NCBI RefSeq assembly: GCF_900200035.1
Contig: NZ_FZTC01000034.1
Coordinates: 62,001 to 126,000 of the forward strand
Source of the DNA: Klebsiella grimontii
GTDB taxonomy: Bacteria; Pseudomonadota; Gammaproteobacteria; Enterobacterales; Enterobacteriaceae
DNA: 64,000 nt
Direction: 5' to 3'
A model generated the notes under the pieces. It saw only the letters and a list, made by a program, of their open reading frames with translations. It was not told the DNA's origin and made no database searches. Made by a program: the position numbers and the translations under genes. This document shows, one piece after another, positions 22,457-32,350 of this stretch. Each line of letters opens with the position of its first letter. Position 1 is the stretch's first letter.

Positions 22457-23349
22457 CCCTCCGTACCGTCGCGATCTTCCGTAATGTGCTGAAGCATCGT
22501 GGCGGTATAGCGATGGTTTTTCAGCGAATAGAGATACTCCTGCATATACATCGCGCTGCCGGGCGCATCGAAGTACTTCAGCTTCGCCGGGTTGACCAGA
22601 CGCCAGGCGAAGTAGGGAATAACCGTCAAAAACTGCCCCCGCTCTACGGCGCTAATTTTGGCCATAAAGCTGTAGGGACGATAGATAATCGTCGGGTTGA
22701 TCCCGCTGGGGCGCATATACGCGTCCAGCATCGCCTCAAAATTGGCCCGGTTCTGGAAGCGCATCTGCAGCCAGGGCAGCTCACGTAAAAGTTCCTGCGG
22801 CGGCCTATCTTCATAACGGCGGGAAACCAGAAACCCAAGCCGCAGCGGCGCGAGTTCGCTAATGGTCAGATTTTCCAGCTCCTGCACGCGGGCCGAAACG
22901 TGCTGCGGCGAGATAATAAAATCGAGCTGACGGTCGAACAGATTATCAATCACCCCGTTCTCGCTGAACTCCACGGCCTGGGTGGTCACCCCATCGTATT
23001 TATCGCCCAGGCTGATGAGCTGATCGAAAATTATCGTCGGATAGGTATTGTCGATGCCGATAACAACGTTGCGCGAGCGGCGCGCGGAAAAGTGAATTTC
23101 GTTATCGATGGCCGATAAGCGCTGATAAATGGGAAACAGCTTCTGATAGAGCTCCTGCCCCGCTTTATTGAGGCTGATGCTGTTATCTTTGCGGGTAAAT
23201 AGCGTATAGCCTATCCGATCCTCGAGCGCAGCAATGCTTTTGCCGAAGGGAGACGCGGTCATATGAATTTTTTCCGCCGCTCTGGCGATGTTGTTAGTCT
23301 GCGCCAACAAAATGAAATTGCGCATCTTTTTCGAAATAAAGATATCCAT
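22453..23349 (-). CDS. ygfI: LysR-type regulator YgfI
   Basis: Regulator of 298 residues with an N-terminal HTH (NIARAAEKIHMTASPFGKSI, about 20-39). The ATG at 23349 has GAGGTG just upstream; a GTG two codons earlier (23355) is possible. It converges with scpC, sharing four bases at the stop codons, in the conserved scpABC-ygfI arrangement. Its targets are poorly defined; control of the scp operon is only a suggestion from proximity. Confidence 0.93.
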   Translation of the reverse strand: MDIFISKKMRNFILLAQTNNIARAAEKIHMTASPFGKSIAALEDRIGYTLFTRKDNSISLNKAGQELYQKLFPIYQRLSAIDNEIHFSARRSRNVVIGIDNTYPTIIFDQLISLGDKYDGVTTQAVEFSENGVIDNLFDRQLDFIISPQHVSARVQELENLTISELAPLRLGFLVSRRYEDRPPQELLRELPWLQMRFQNRANFEAMLDAYMRPSGINPTIIYRPYSFMAKISAVERGQFLTVIPYFAWRLVNPAKLKYFDAPGSAMYMQEYLYSLKNHRYTATMLQHITEDRDGTEG

Positions 23350-23436
23350 GCTCACCTCATAGTAGAACAGGGATATATCCTTACCTCATTCAGGGAAAAG
23401 ACTTGTGTCGCGCTCTCACTTTTACAGATAGTCACA

Positions 23437-23464
23437 GAAAAAAGCCCGGCGCGAAGGCCGGGCG
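23437..23464 (-). terminator. Terminator of yggE
   Basis: On the minus strand GCCCGGCC...GCCGGGC is followed by TTTTTTCTG. A strong intrinsic terminator directly after yggE. Confidence 0.88.
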
Positions 23465-23470
23465 ATAGGA

Positions 23471-24238
23471 TTACTGCGCCGCTTTGGGTTGTTCGGCGGG
23501 TTTCGCCGGCTCCGCAGCTGCTGGCGCAGGCTGGGTCGACTGCAGCTCAAACACCACGTCCACCTGGTCATCAAACTGAATGGTCGCCTGCTCGTAGGTT
23601 TCCTGGGCAGAAACCGGCGCCGCATCGGCTTTCATCATCCGCACCATCGGGCTTGGCTGGTAGTTGGAGACATGATAGCGAACGCTATAGACGGGCCCCA
23701 GTTTGCCGTGGAAGCCGGTAGCCAGCTCCTGAGCCTGGTGAATGGCATCATCAATCGCCGCTTTACGCGCTTTATCTTTATAAGCGTCCGGCTGCGCCAC
23801 GCCCAGTGAGACGGAACGGATCTCATTCAGACCGGCTTTAAGCGCGCCATCTAACAGACCGTTGAGCTTATCCAGCTGGCGCAGCGTCACTTCAACGCTA
23901 CGCACCGCGCGGTAGCCCTTAAGAATGCTTTTGCCGTTCTGATAGTCGTAATCAGGCTGGGTACGCAGGTTGGCAGAGTTAATGTCTTTCTTCGCAATAC
24001 CGCTCTTCTCCAGGAAGGAGAGATACTGGGCCACGCGCTCATCGGCCTGTTTTTTAGCGGATGCTGCGTCTTTCGCGGAGACGTTAACTTCAATCGCCAG
24101 CGTAGCGATATCAGGAACCGCCGCAACGCTGGCGGTTCCTGAAGTGACAATATGTGGGCCGTTCGGCAACTCATTTGCCTGAGCTGCCATTGCGCTAAAT
24201 CCGAGTGCCGCCGCCAGGGCCATGACTTTTAACTTCAC
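23471..24238 (-). CDS. yggE: SIMPL-domain oxidative stress protein YggE
   Basis: Periplasmic DUF541/SIMPL protein linked to reduced oxidative stress in E. coli; mechanism unknown. The product is 255 residues with a signal peptide ending AMAAQA (cleavage after about residue 21). The start is GTG at 24238, supported by the family N-terminus MKLKV and the upstream GGAGAAA. The C-terminal tail is rich in Ala, Pro, Glu and Gln (from about residue 232), slightly longer than in E. coli. Confidence 0.94.
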   Translation of the reverse strand: MKLKVMALAAALGFSAMAAQANELPNGPHIVTSGTASVAAVPDIATLAIEVNVSAKDAASAKKQADERVAQYLSFLEKSGIAKKDINSANLRTQPDYDYQNGKSILKGYRAVRSVEVTLRQLDKLNGLLDGALKAGLNEIRSVSLGVAQPDAYKDKARKAAIDDAIHQAQELATGFHGKLGPVYSVRYHVSNYQPSPMVRMMKADAAPVSAQETYEQATIQFDDQVDVVFELQSTQPAPAAAEPAKPAEQPKAAQ

Positions 24239-24328
24239 TGTCGTTTCTCCATATTACATTGGTCGTCTATACACAGACGCATGCCAGCAAGCTTAGCGCT
24301 TACGCGGAGAAAGTCCATCGGACAAGGC

Positions 24329-24964
24329 TTAGTTAAGCAGCGCCTGCACGTGGGCCAGGCCATCTTTCGCCAGTTGCAGAGCAATGATCCACATCACCAG
24401 ACCCACCAGCATGTTAATTATTCGCTGCGCCTTCGCCGTACGCAGGCGCGGGGCCAGCCAGGCGGCCAGCAGGGCCAGGCCAAAGAACCATAAGAACGAC
24501 GCGCTGATGGTGCCTAACGCAAACCAGCGCTTTGGCTCCATCGCCAGCTGGCCGCCGAGACTACCAAGAACCACAAACGTATCCAGATAGACGTGGGGAT
24601 TCAGCCAGGTCACCGCCAGCATGGTGACGATAATTTTCCAGCGCCCCTGCTTCATCACTTCCGCGCTGGCCAGCTCCAGATTGCTGCTAAAAGCCGTTTT
24701 CAGCGCGCCAAAACCGTACCACAATAAAAAAACGACGCCGCCCCAGGTCACCAGCGCCAGCAGCCACGGCGACTGCATCAGCAGCGCGCTGCCGCCAAAA
24801 ATCCCGGCGCAGATCAGCAGCAGATCGCTGATGGCGCACAGCAGCGCGATCATCAGATGGTACTGACGGCGAATGCCCTGATTCATCACAAAGGCGTTTT
24901 GCGGGCCAAGCGGCAAAATCATGGCCGCTCCCAGAGCAAAGCCCTGAAAGTAATACGATAACAT
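24329..24964 (-). CDS. argO: Arginine exporter ArgO
   Basis: Inner-membrane LysE-family exporter of arginine (and canavanine), 211 residues with about six transmembrane helices. The N-terminal [17 protein letters not shown] segment is the LysE family signature. Transcription in E. coli needs ArgP with arginine; the argP gene is also in this window. The region 24965-25080 between argO and mscS is AT-rich and should hold the ArgP site. Confidence 0.96.
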   Translation of the reverse strand: MLSYYFQGFALGAAMILPLGPQNAFVMNQGIRRQYHLMIALLCAISDLLLICAGIFGGSALLMQSPWLLALVTWGGVVFLLWYGFGALKTAFSSNLELASAEVMKQGRWKIIVTMLAVTWLNPHVYLDTFVVLGSLGGQLAMEPKRWFALGTISASFLWFFGLALLAAWLAPRLRTAKAQRIINMLVGLVMWIIALQLAKDGLAHVQALLN

Positions 24965-25077
24965 GGGGAGTGATTTCCACTGAAAGAGTCAATGCCGGGG
25001 AATATAGCTCGCAAATATCATTAGAGGAAATTTAAAATATTAATCATTAATAAGCCAATCTAATGATCAGATTCGAA

Positions 25078-25104
25078 TAAAAGGCCGGGCGTACCGGCCT
25101 TTTA
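25078..25104 (-). terminator. Terminator of mscS
   Basis: AAAAGGCCGG and CCGGCCTTTT pair around GCGTA, with A/T-runs on both sides. It could act in both directions but lies directly after mscS on the minus strand. Confidence 0.85.
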
Positions 25105-25113
25105 GAGGGGAAA

Positions 25114-25971
25114 CTACTCTGCTTTTTCCTGCGGACGAATCACATGCACATCCATCTGCGGATACGGGAAGCCGATGCCGTTGGCGTCAAAGTCGCGCTT
25201 AATGCGCTCCAGAACGTCCCAGTAAACGCTTTGCAGATCGCTGCTTTTACTCCATACGCGTACCACGTAGTTCACCGATGACGCGCCCAGTTCATTCAGA
25301 CGAACGGTCATTTCACGATCTTTGAGGATACGTTCATCCGATTCGATAATATTGGTGAGCAGCTGCTTCACTTTATCGATATCAGCATCGTAGGCCACGC
25401 CGATGATAAACTCGTTGCGGCGCACCGGCTCGCGGGAGAAGTTGATGATATTCCCGGCGATGATTTTGCCGTTCGGCACCACCACGATTTTGCCATCCGC
25501 GCTGCGCAGGGTCGTGGAGAATATCTGCACATTCAGCACGGTTCCCGCGATGCCGCCAAGGTCAACGTATTCACCGGCGCGGAACGGGCGGAAGACCACC
25601 AGCAGAACGCCAGCGGCAAGGTTAGACAGCGAGCCCTGCAGCGCCAGACCAACGGCTAAACCCGCGGCGCCGAGGACGGCAATGACCGAGGCGGTTTGCA
25701 CGCCCACGCGGCCCAGAGCGGCTATCAGCGTAAAAGCAATAACGGCATAGCGCACCAGCGCAGAAAGAAAATCGGCAACGGTGGCATCAATATGCCGCGC
25801 CCGCATCAGGCGATTCACAGTATTGGAAACAATGCGCGCCACGATCAAACCGACAATAATAATCGCGAGAGCCGCGACGATGTTGACGGCATAGCTCAGC
25901 AGTAATGCCTGATTGCGCACCAGCCATGAACCGGCGTTATTTATGCTATCGACAACGTTCAAATCTTCCAT
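25114..25971 (-). CDS. mscS: Small-conductance mechanosensitive channel MscS
   Basis: Homoheptameric inner-membrane channel that opens under membrane tension on hypo-osmotic shock. The product is 285 residues. Three N-terminal transmembrane helices are visible; the pore helix TM3 contains the Ala/Gly-rich [20 protein letters not shown] (about 94-113). A cytoplasmic beta and alpha/beta vestibule follows. The C-terminal tail is Asp/Glu-poor and similar to E. coli. Confidence 0.97.
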   Translation of the reverse strand: MEDLNVVDSINNAGSWLVRNQALLLSYAVNIVAALAIIIVGLIVARIVSNTVNRLMRARHIDATVADFLSALVRYAVIAFTLIAALGRVGVQTASVIAVLGAAGLAVGLALQGSLSNLAAGVLLVVFRPFRAGEYVDLGGIAGTVLNVQIFSTTLRSADGKIVVVPNGKIIAGNIINFSREPVRRNEFIIGVAYDADIDKVKQLLTNIIESDERILKDREMTVRLNELGASSVNYVVRVWSKSSDLQSVYWDVLERIKRDFDANGIGFPYPQMDVHVIRPQEKAE

Positions 25972-26109
25972 TCAACTTTCCTTATGGATACCCGGACGGG
26001 AAATAAAATAACCAAACCTGTAATGTCAGCCTGGTTAAGGGTAAACAATAACAGTGCGTTTTGCCAAATTGATCACATTTATTTAGCAACATTTCATATT
26101 GTTCAGATA

Positions 26110-26137
26110 ATAAAAAAGCCCGCATTTCTGCGGGCTT
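26110..26137 (-). terminator. Terminator of fbaA
   Basis: On the minus strand GAAGCCCGCAG...TGCGGGCTTTTTT. A strong intrinsic terminator 20 bases after the fbaA stop. Confidence 0.9.
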
Positions 26138-26159
26138 CCGGGTAAGAAACGAAATTTTC

Positions 26160-27239
26160 TTACAGAACGTCGATCGCGTTCAGCTCTTTAAATGCCTGCT
26201 CCAGACGCGTCACCATGGAAGTCTGTGCAGCGCGCAGCCATACGCGCGGATCGTAGTATTTCTTGTTCGGCTGGTCTTCGCCTTTCGGGTTGCCCAGCTG
26301 GCCCTGCAGGTAAGCTTCGTTAGTTTTGTAGTACTGCAGGATACCGTCCCAGGTTGCCCATTGGGTATCGGTATCGATGTTCATTTTGATCACGCCGTAG
26401 CTTACGGAGTCTTTGATTTCCTGAGCGGAAGAACCGGAACCACCGTGGAATACGAAGTTCAGGCTGTTGTGCGGCAGGTTGTGTTTCTTAGAAACGTATT
26501 CCTGAGAGTCGCGCAGGATAGTCGGGGTCAGTACTACGTTGCCCGGCTTGTAAACGCCGTGTACGTTACCGAAGGAAGCAGCGATGGTGAAACGCGGGCT
26601 GATTTTGCTCAGCTCGGTGTACGCGTAATCAACGTCTTCCGGCTGGGTGTACAGCGCTGAAGCGTCCATGTGGCTGTTGTCCACGCCGTCTTCTTCGCCG
26701 CCGGTGCAGCCCAGTTCGATTTCCAGAGTCATGTCCATTTTGGCCATACGCGCCAGGTACTTAGAACAGATCTCGATGTTTTCGTGCAGGGACTCTTCAG
26801 ACAGGTCGATCATGTGAGAAGAGAACAGCGGTTTGCCGGTTGCAGCGAAGTGTTTTTCACCGGCGTCCAGCAGACCATCGATCCACGGCAGCAGTTTCTT
26901 CGCGCAGTGGTCGGTGTGCAGGATAACCGGAACACCGTAGTGCTCAGCCATCTGATGAACGTGATGCGCGCCAGAGATAGCGCCCAGGATGGCTGCGCCC
27001 TGAGGAACGTCAGTTTTCACGCCTTTACCCGCGATGAACGCAGCGCCGCCGTTAGAGAACTGAACGATAACCGGAGAACGAACTTTTGCAGCTGCTTCCA
27101 GAACGGCGTTGATGGAATCAGTACCCACGCAGTTTACCGCTGGCAGAGCAAATTGGTTTTCTTTAGCGACCTGGAACACTTTCTGAACGTCGTCGCCAGT
27201 GATGACGCCCGGTTTTACGAAATCAAAAATTTTAGACAT
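26160..27239 (-). CDS. fbaA: Fructose-bisphosphate aldolase, class II
   Basis: Zn-dependent aldolase of glycolysis and gluconeogenesis. The product is 359 residues as in E. coli. The Zn ligand motif VILHTDHCAKK is near residue 110, the ELGCTGGEEDGVDN region near residue 180, and the phosphate-binding FHGGSGSS near residue 265. It follows pgk by 97 bases with a terminator-like hairpin between, so it can be expressed by read-through and from its own promoter. Confidence 0.98.
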   Translation of the reverse strand: MSKIFDFVKPGVITGDDVQKVFQVAKENQFALPAVNCVGTDSINAVLEAAAKVRSPVIVQFSNGGAAFIAGKGVKTDVPQGAAILGAISGAHHVHQMAEHYGVPVILHTDHCAKKLLPWIDGLLDAGEKHFAATGKPLFSSHMIDLSEESLHENIEICSKYLARMAKMDMTLEIELGCTGGEEDGVDNSHMDASALYTQPEDVDYAYTELSKISPRFTIAASFGNVHGVYKPGNVVLTPTILRDSQEYVSKKHNLPHNSLNFVFHGGSGSSAQEIKDSVSYGVIKMNIDTDTQWATWDGILQYYKTNEAYLQGQLGNPKGEDQPNKKYYDPRVWLRAAQTSMVTRLEQAFKELNAIDVL

Positions 27240-27303
27240 GTTACGTAGTCCTGTATCTGTATCTTCGACCGTTGAAGAAGGTTCGCGAGCTTTTACGCGC
27301 GCT

Positions 27304-27330
27304 GAAAAACAGGCGGGTCTCCCCGCCTGA
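27304..27330 (-). terminator. Terminator-like hairpin between pgk and fbaA
   Basis: On the minus strand CAGGCGGG and CCCGCCTG pair around GAGA and are followed by TTTTTCAGC, immediately after the pgk stop. This is a textbook intrinsic terminator. It could set the ratio of pgk to fbaA transcripts in an otherwise continuous epd-pgk-fbaA unit. Confidence 0.8.
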
Positions 27331-27336
27331 ACTGAA

Positions 27337-28500
27337 TTACTGCTTAGCGCGCTCTTCGAGCATAGCTACTGCCGGCAGAACTTTACCTTCCACGAATTCG
27401 AGGAATGCGCCGCCGCCGGTGGAGATGTAGGAGATTTTGTCAGCAATGCCAAACAGGTCGATTGCTGCCAGAGTGTCGCCGCCGCCGGCGATAGAGAACG
27501 CTTCGCTGTCTGCGATGGCGTTAGCCACGATTTCAGTCCCTTTGCGGAAGTTCGGGAATTCGAACACGCCGACCGGGCCGTTCCACAGGATGGTTTTCGC
27601 ATTTTTCAGGATTTCAGCCAGTTTCTCTGCGGAAGCATCGCCCAGGTCCAGAATCTGCTCTTCATCTTTGATGTCGTTAACAGATTTCAGGGTCGCGGTT
27701 GCGGTTTCAGAGAACTCGGTTGCCACGCGAACGTCAGTCGGAACCGGGATATCGCAGGTCGTCAGCAGACGTTTCGCTTCGTCAACCAGATCGGCTTCGT
27801 ACAGGGATTTACCCACGTTGTGGCCCTGAGCGGCAACAAAGGTGTTGGCGATGCCGCCGCCGACGATCAGTTGGTCAGCGATTTTAGACAGAGAATCCAG
27901 AACGGTCAGCTTAGTGGAAACTTTAGAACCGCCCACGATAGCGACCATCGGACGGGCCGGTTCTTTCAGCGCTTTACCCAGGGCGTCCAGCTCAGCGGCC
28001 AGCAGCGGACCTGCGCAAGCGACGTCAGCGAATTTGCCGATACCGTGAGTAGAAGCCTGCGCGCGGTGAGCGGTACCGAACGCGTCCATGACGAATACAT
28101 CGCACAGCGCAGCGTATTTTTTCGACAGCGCTTCGTCGTCTTTCTTCTCGCCTTTGTTAAAGCGAACGTTTTCCAGAACCACCAGCTCACCGGCAGCGAC
28201 TTCTACGCCGTCCAGGTAATCTTTAACCAGACGTACCGGGTTAGACAGTTTGTCTTTCAGGTAGTTAACAACCGGCAGCAGAGAGAATTCTTCGTTGTAC
28301 TCGCCTTCGGTAGGACGACCCAGGTGGGAAGTGACCATCACTTTCGCACCCTGCTTCAGGGCCAGTTCGATGGTCGGCAGAGAAGCGCGGATACGCGCGT
28401 CGCTGGTTACTTTCCCTTCTTTAACCGGTACGTTCAGATCCGCACGGATAAAAACGCGTTTACCAGCCAGATCCAGATCGGTCATCTTAATTACAGACAT
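27337..28500 (-). CDS. pgk: Phosphoglycerate kinase
   Basis: Transfers phosphate from 1,3-bisphosphoglycerate to ADP. The product is 387 residues. N-terminal substrate-binding motifs RADLNVP and TSHLGRP are intact; the C-terminal nucleotide domain has GGSKVSTK and GPVGVFE, with the final GGGDTLAA loop. It lies 51 bases after epd. Confidence 0.98.
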   Translation of the reverse strand: MSVIKMTDLDLAGKRVFIRADLNVPVKEGKVTSDARIRASLPTIELALKQGAKVMVTSHLGRPTEGEYNEEFSLLPVVNYLKDKLSNPVRLVKDYLDGVEVAAGELVVLENVRFNKGEKKDDEALSKKYAALCDVFVMDAFGTAHRAQASTHGIGKFADVACAGPLLAAELDALGKALKEPARPMVAIVGGSKVSTKLTVLDSLSKIADQLIVGGGIANTFVAAQGHNVGKSLYEADLVDEAKRLLTTCDIPVPTDVRVATEFSETATATLKSVNDIKDEEQILDLGDASAEKLAEILKNAKTILWNGPVGVFEFPNFRKGTEIVANAIADSEAFSIAGGGDTLAAIDLFGIADKISYISTGGGAFLEFVEGKVLPAVAMLEERAKQ

Positions 28501-28551
28501 GGTGAATCCTCTCGTTGATTCTTGATAAAGTTTTGCAGGCGCCTGCGCGCC

Positions 28552-29571
28552 TTACCTGAAACCTTGTGCGGCCATCGCTAACGTGGTGTCGAGCATCCGG
28601 TTAGCAAAGCCCCATTCGTTATCGCACCAGACCAGCGTTTTGATCAAATGCGCGCCACTTACCCGCGTTTGCGTGCCATCGACGATGGCGCTATGTGGAT
28701 CGTGGTTGAAATCTATCGAGACTAACGGCAATTCCGTATAGTCAACTATACCATGAAATACACCCTGCGCTGCTTTTTGCAGCAACTGGTTGACTTCACT
28801 TGCTTTTACCGGTTTTTTCACCGTGACGCTAAGGTCGATTGCCGTCACATTAATCGTCGGTACCCGGACCGCAATCGCTTCAAAACGATCGTTAAACTGA
28901 GGGAAAATACGCGTGATCCCCGCAGCAAGCTTAGTATCAACCGGGATGATCGACTGGCTGGCCGCTCGCGTCCGACGTAAATCCGGATGCCAGGAATCAA
29001 TGACCTGCTGATCGTTCATTGATGAGTGGATCGTCGTTACCGTACCCGACTCAATGCCATAGGCATCATCTAACAGCTTAATGACCGGAATAATGCAGTT
29101 GGTGGTGCAGGAGGCGTTGGAGACGATACGGTGCTCGGTTCTTAATTCGTCATGGTTTACGCCAAACACGATCGTCGCGTCGAGATCGTTGCCGCCAGGA
29201 TGTGAAAAAAGCACTTTCCTGGCGCCGGCCTGAAGATGGGCTTCGCCATGTTCGCGGCTGCCGTAAACGCCGGTACAGTCAAGTACCACATCAACCGCCA
29301 GTTCCCGCCAGGGCAACGCCTCAAGGGAAGGTTCATACAGCAGACGGATGGCATCATCGCCAACAAACAGCTGCTCTCTCTCCTGACGCACATCCCAGGC
29401 AAAGCGCCCATGGCTGGTGTCATATTTCAATAAATGCGCGATGCCGGCAGCATCCGCCAGTTCATTGATTGCCACCACGGTAATTTCCGCACGACGCCCG
29501 GATTCATACAAAGCACGAACCACGTTACGCCCGATGCGACCGAAGCCATTAATCGCAATGCGTATGGTCAT
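28552..29571 (-). CDS. epd: Erythrose-4-phosphate dehydrogenase
   Basis: GAPDH-like NAD enzyme that oxidises erythrose 4-phosphate to 4-phosphoerythronate for pyridoxal phosphate synthesis. The product is 339 residues starting [16 protein letters not shown]; 28 further open codons upstream lack family support. The catalytic Cys is in SNASCTTNC near residue 155. It leads epd-pgk-fbaA. A perfect Cra box lies about 125 bases upstream. Confidence 0.97.
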   Translation of the reverse strand: MTIRIAINGFGRIGRNVVRALYESGRRAEITVVAINELADAAGIAHLLKYDTSHGRFAWDVRQEREQLFVGDDAIRLLYEPSLEALPWRELAVDVVLDCTGVYGSREHGEAHLQAGARKVLFSHPGGNDLDATIVFGVNHDELRTEHRIVSNASCTTNCIIPVIKLLDDAYGIESGTVTTIHSSMNDQQVIDSWHPDLRRTRAASQSIIPVDTKLAAGITRIFPQFNDRFEAIAVRVPTINVTAIDLSVTVKKPVKASEVNQLLQKAAQGVFHGIVDYTELPLVSIDFNHDPHSAIVDGTQTRVSGAHLIKTLVWCDNEWGFANRMLDTTLAMAAQGFR

Positions 29572-29694
29572 AGGTCTCCTGCAAGGCTGTCCATGATAAG
29601 AGGTGGCTGACAGAGTAATGCAGCAACGCTCTAAGGGAAACCTTACCTGTCGCAAACTGCGACTGATTGATTAATTGTCGAACATTTAGACGAC

Positions 29695-29706
29695 TGAAAC
29701 GCTTCA
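29695..29706. promoter_or_regulatory. Cra (FruR) operator upstream of epd
   Basis: TGAAACGCTTCA, a palindrome matching the Cra consensus, about 125 bases before the epd start. Cra control of epd-pgk is established in E. coli. It also lies 240 bases from the divergent ECF cassette, which it might influence. Confidence 0.75.
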
Positions 29707-29765
29707 GCTAGAATAAGCCAAACAAGTAATAAAAGGAATGATTGTCCAGCTGGAGAAAGCATTTA

Positions 29766-29781
29766 TCTGACTTACATCACA
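29766..29781. promoter_or_regulatory. Candidate CRP site between epd and the PPC/ECF cassette
   Basis: TCTGA-N6-TCACA matches 9 of 10 core positions of the CRP consensus. It lies in the 377-base divergent region, which otherwise shows an inverted repeat CTGAT/ATCAG (29870-29883) and a possible -10 TATACT (29888-29893). No known riboswitch was recognised here. Confidence 0.4.
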
Positions 29782-29948
29782 CTTTCACGCTATCTGCTGG
29801 GGAATTTATTCCATATTCCAGAATGACGAATAAGCGTAGCAATATCTTTTCGTTGCCGGACCGCTAATACTGATTTATATCAGAAACTATACTGAAGAGC
29901 GGCGATATTATTACCGTTACGTCCGAGTTTCGGAGTCCCTCTAAAATC

Positions 29949-30374
29949 ATGACAATTCCCCACATTCAGCCCTCTGCGGCACGTTACTATGCGCTTCGCT
30001 TACTTCCGGGCGAGGAGGTTTTTTCCCGCCTGCGCGCGTTTGTGCAGCAACACCATATTCAGGCCGGCTGGATAGCTGGCTGCACCGGCAGCCTAAGCAA
30101 CGTAGCGTTACGCTTTGCCGGTCAGGATCAAACCGCCTTATTGAACGGAATATATGAGGTGATTTCTCTGAATGGCACGCTGGAATTAGCCGGAGAACAT
30201 CTCCATTTATCCCTATCCGATCCGCAAGGCGCCATGCTCGGCGGCCATATGATGCCCGGCTGTACCGTCCGCACCACCCTTGAGCTGGTGATCGGCGAAC
30301 TGACCTCCGTGGCGTTTAGCCGTCAGCCGTGTGCGGTGTCCGGCTATGACGAACTGGTCATTTCATCCCGCTAA
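29949..30374 (+). CDS. PPC (DUF296) domain protein
   Basis: A 141-residue single-domain protein of the plants-and-prokaryotes-conserved family, often labelled DNA-binding because plant members carry an AT-hook; no AT-hook is present here. H84 and H86 (HLHLSLSD) and H100 (LGGHMMPG) form a conserved HxH...GGH set, which in bacterial members looks like a metal or ligand site. It begins a five-gene run with an ECF transporter, ending 24 bases before the S component, so a role in sensing or handling the imported ligand is a reasonable guess. The Shine-Dalgarno is weak. Salmonella carries a similar gene block near tktA, from memory of its gene order. Confidence 0.8.
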   Translation: MTIPHIQPSAARYYALRLLPGEEVFSRLRAFVQQHHIQAGWIAGCTGSLSNVALRFAGQDQTALLNGIYEVISLNGTLELAGEHLHLSLSDPQGAMLGGHMMPGCTVRTTLELVIGELTSVAFSRQPCAVSGYDELVISSR

Positions 30375-30398
30375 CGTTTCACTTAAACGAGGTCTTCT

Positions 30399-30977
30399 AT
30401 GGCGCGTCGCCAATTTTCCAGCCAGTCTCTGGTCCTGATTGTCATTGCTATCGCCATCAATATGGTCGGCGGCCAGCTGATCAGCATGCTGAAATTACCG
30501 ATTTTTCTCGACTCTATTGGCACCTTAATCAGCGCGGTGCTGTTAGGCCCGGTGGTCGGAATGCTGACTGGCCTACTCACTAACCTGCTGTGGGGGTTAT
30601 TGACCGATCCTATCGCCGCCGCCTTCGCTCCGGTGGCGATGGTTATCGGGCTGGTGGCTGGATGGCTGGCGCGGGCGGGATGGTTTCGCACCTTACCGAA
30701 AGTGGTGGCCAGCGGTGTCATCATTACTCTCGCCGTCACGCTTGTCGCCGTGCCTATTCGCACTACGTTGTTTGGCGGCGTCACCGGCAGCGGTGCCGAT
30801 CTCTTTGTCGCCTGGATGCACTCGGTCGGCCAGAATCTGGTGGAGTCCGTCGCGATCACCGTGCTGGGCGCGAACCTGGTCGATAAAATCCTGACGGCGG
30901 CCATCGTCTGGGTCCTGTTGCGCCAGCTTCCGCTACGCACAACGCGCCATTTCCCAACCATGTCTGCTGTACGCTAA
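30399..30977 (+). CDS. ECF transporter S component (substrate-binding)
   Basis: A 192-residue integral membrane protein with about six hydrophobic segments, typical of energy-coupling-factor S components. These bind a vitamin or metal and dock on the T subunit. The segment LPIFLDSIGTLISAVLLGP (about 28-46), followed by a Gly-rich GMLTGLLTNLLWG, resembles S components of unassigned substrate. It does not show the features I associate with BioY, ThiT or CbiM, so the substrate is open. It lies directly upstream of EcfT (TAA then ATG with no gap). Confidence 0.8.
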   Translation: MARRQFSSQSLVLIVIAIAINMVGGQLISMLKLPIFLDSIGTLISAVLLGPVVGMLTGLLTNLLWGLLTDPIAAAFAPVAMVIGLVAGWLARAGWFRTLPKVVASGVIITLAVTLVAVPIRTTLFGGVTGSGADLFVAWMHSVGQNLVESVAITVLGANLVDKILTAAIVWVLLRQLPLRTTRHFPTMSAVR

Positions 30978-31685
30978 ATGCATCCCTTTACCTCATTAAG
31001 CCTGTGGGCGCTCGCCGCCTGCTCCACGCTCCTGCTACCCGCGGGTGCGCCCTTAAGCCTTTACAGCGCGCTGACTTTCATCTGTTTACTGGGAATCAAG
31101 GCCACGCGACCGCGGGCAAAATACGTACTCTGGCTGATGATCCCTTTAGGGTTAGGCCTGTGGCTGGTGCACGGCGGCTGGTTGAGCGAATGGATCGCTG
31201 GACAAGCGCGTGAACCTGAACGTTGGGCCAATGCCGTCACGCTCTGGCTGCGGATCCTGGCCATCGTATCAACATCGCAGCTGTGGATGCACTACGTGCC
31301 GGTTTCGCGGTTTATGCGCGCCCTGTTTGCCTCCCGCTTGCCGCCGGGTCTCGCCTATCTGTTTGCCGGCCCGTTGCTGGTTGTCGAGCAGCTCAAACGC
31401 CAGCTGGCGATTATTCATGAGGCCCAGTGCGCACGGGGCGTCCCGCTGGATGAGGCCTGGTATCATCGTTTACGCGCGATGCCTGCATTGATTGTGCCGC
31501 TTACCCATAATGCGCTCAACGATTTAGCCGTACGCGGTGCGGCGTTGGATATGCGAGGATTTCGCCTGCATCGGACACGCACCACGCTGTGGGCACCACC
31601 GGACAGCACCTTACAGCGTTGGGCACGCTACGCCATGGTGGCGCTGATAGTCACCGAGACCGGAGTCTGGATATGGTTACATTAG
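30978..31685 (+). CDS. ECF transporter T component (transmembrane)
   Basis: A 235-residue membrane protein of the CbiQ/EcfT family that couples the ATPases to the S component. Five or six hydrophobic segments are visible. The two coupling-helix motifs are recognisable: ARG in QCARGVPLDEAW (152-154), and a second one as MRG in LDMRGF (192-194), where Ala is replaced by Met. Its 3' end overlaps the first ATPase gene by 13 bases. Confidence 0.85.
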   Translation: MHPFTSLSLWALAACSTLLLPAGAPLSLYSALTFICLLGIKATRPRAKYVLWLMIPLGLGLWLVHGGWLSEWIAGQAREPERWANAVTLWLRILAIVSTSQLWMHYVPVSRFMRALFASRLPPGLAYLFAGPLLVVEQLKRQLAIIHEAQCARGVPLDEAWYHRLRAMPALIVPLTHNALNDLAVRGAALDMRGFRLHRTRTTLWAPPDSTLQRWARYAMVALIVTETGVWIWLH

Positions 31686-32350
31686 AACAGTTTCGCTATC
31701 TTCCAACCCATGCCGCGCGCCCACCTGCCTGCTTCGATTTTCACTACGCCGAGCCCGGTATGGTGGCGATTTTTGGCGATAACGGCAGCGGAAAAAGTAC
31801 GCTTGCGCAGTTGATGGCGGGCTGGTATCCGGATTTCCTCCCCGGAGAAATTGAAGGTAAAGGAACGTTACTCGGGAACCCTATCGGACAGTTGTCGCTC
31901 GTCGAACAGGCGAGCACCGTCCAGCTGGTTCAACAATCCCCCTATCTCCAGCTTTCCGGCTGTACATTCAGCGTCGAAGAAGAGGTCGCTTTTGGTCCTG
32001 AAAATCTCTGCCTCAGCGAAGACGAGATTATGCGTCGTATTGATGAAGCGCTGACGCTGACGGCATGCCAGGCGTTACGTCATCGCCACCCGGCCACTCT
32101 CTCCGGCGGAGAAACCCAGCGGGTAGTCATTGCCAGCGCGCTTGCCATGCAGCCCAGGATATTGATACTGGATGAAGCGTTTAGCCGTTTGACGGCGCAG
32201 GCTAGCGCCATGCTTCTGGAGCGCTTGCGGCACTGGGCGCAGGCGCAGCGTTCCTTGATTATCCTTTTTGAACGAACTCCCTCGCCTTTTCTTGCCTGGT
32301 GTCAGCAGGGATGGCGACTGCATGATGGAGCGCTTTCCCCGCTATGCTGA
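31673..32350 (+). CDS. ECF transporter ATPase 1
   Basis: ABC ATPase of 225 residues starting MVTLEQFRYLP inside the end of ecfT; an upstream ATG at 31589 would overlap ecfT deeply and lacks homology. Walker A GDNGSGKST is at 35-43, the Q-loop at LVQQSPYLQ, a consensus signature LSGGETQR near 142, and Walker B ILILDEAFS near 162. The switch His normally found after Walker B is missing: the strand reads LIILFERTPS. It therefore offers a good signature motif but an incomplete catalytic site of its own. Confidence 0.88.
   Translation: MVTLEQFRYLPTHAARPPACFDFHYAEPGMVAIFGDNGSGKSTLAQLMAGWYPDFLPGEIEGKGTLLGNPIGQLSLVEQASTVQLVQQSPYLQLSGCTFSVEEEVAFGPENLCLSEDEIMRRIDEALTLTACQALRHRHPATLSGGETQRVVIASALAMQPRILILDEAFSRLTAQASAMLLERLRHWAQAQRSLIILFERTPSPFLAWCQQGWRLHDGALSPLC

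Noticed and set aside
29707-29948. Riboswitch before the PPC/ECF cassette
   Set aside because: I looked for thi-box, cobalamin, FMN, preQ1 and NiCo-like conserved cores and saw none, although a novel element cannot be excluded by eye.
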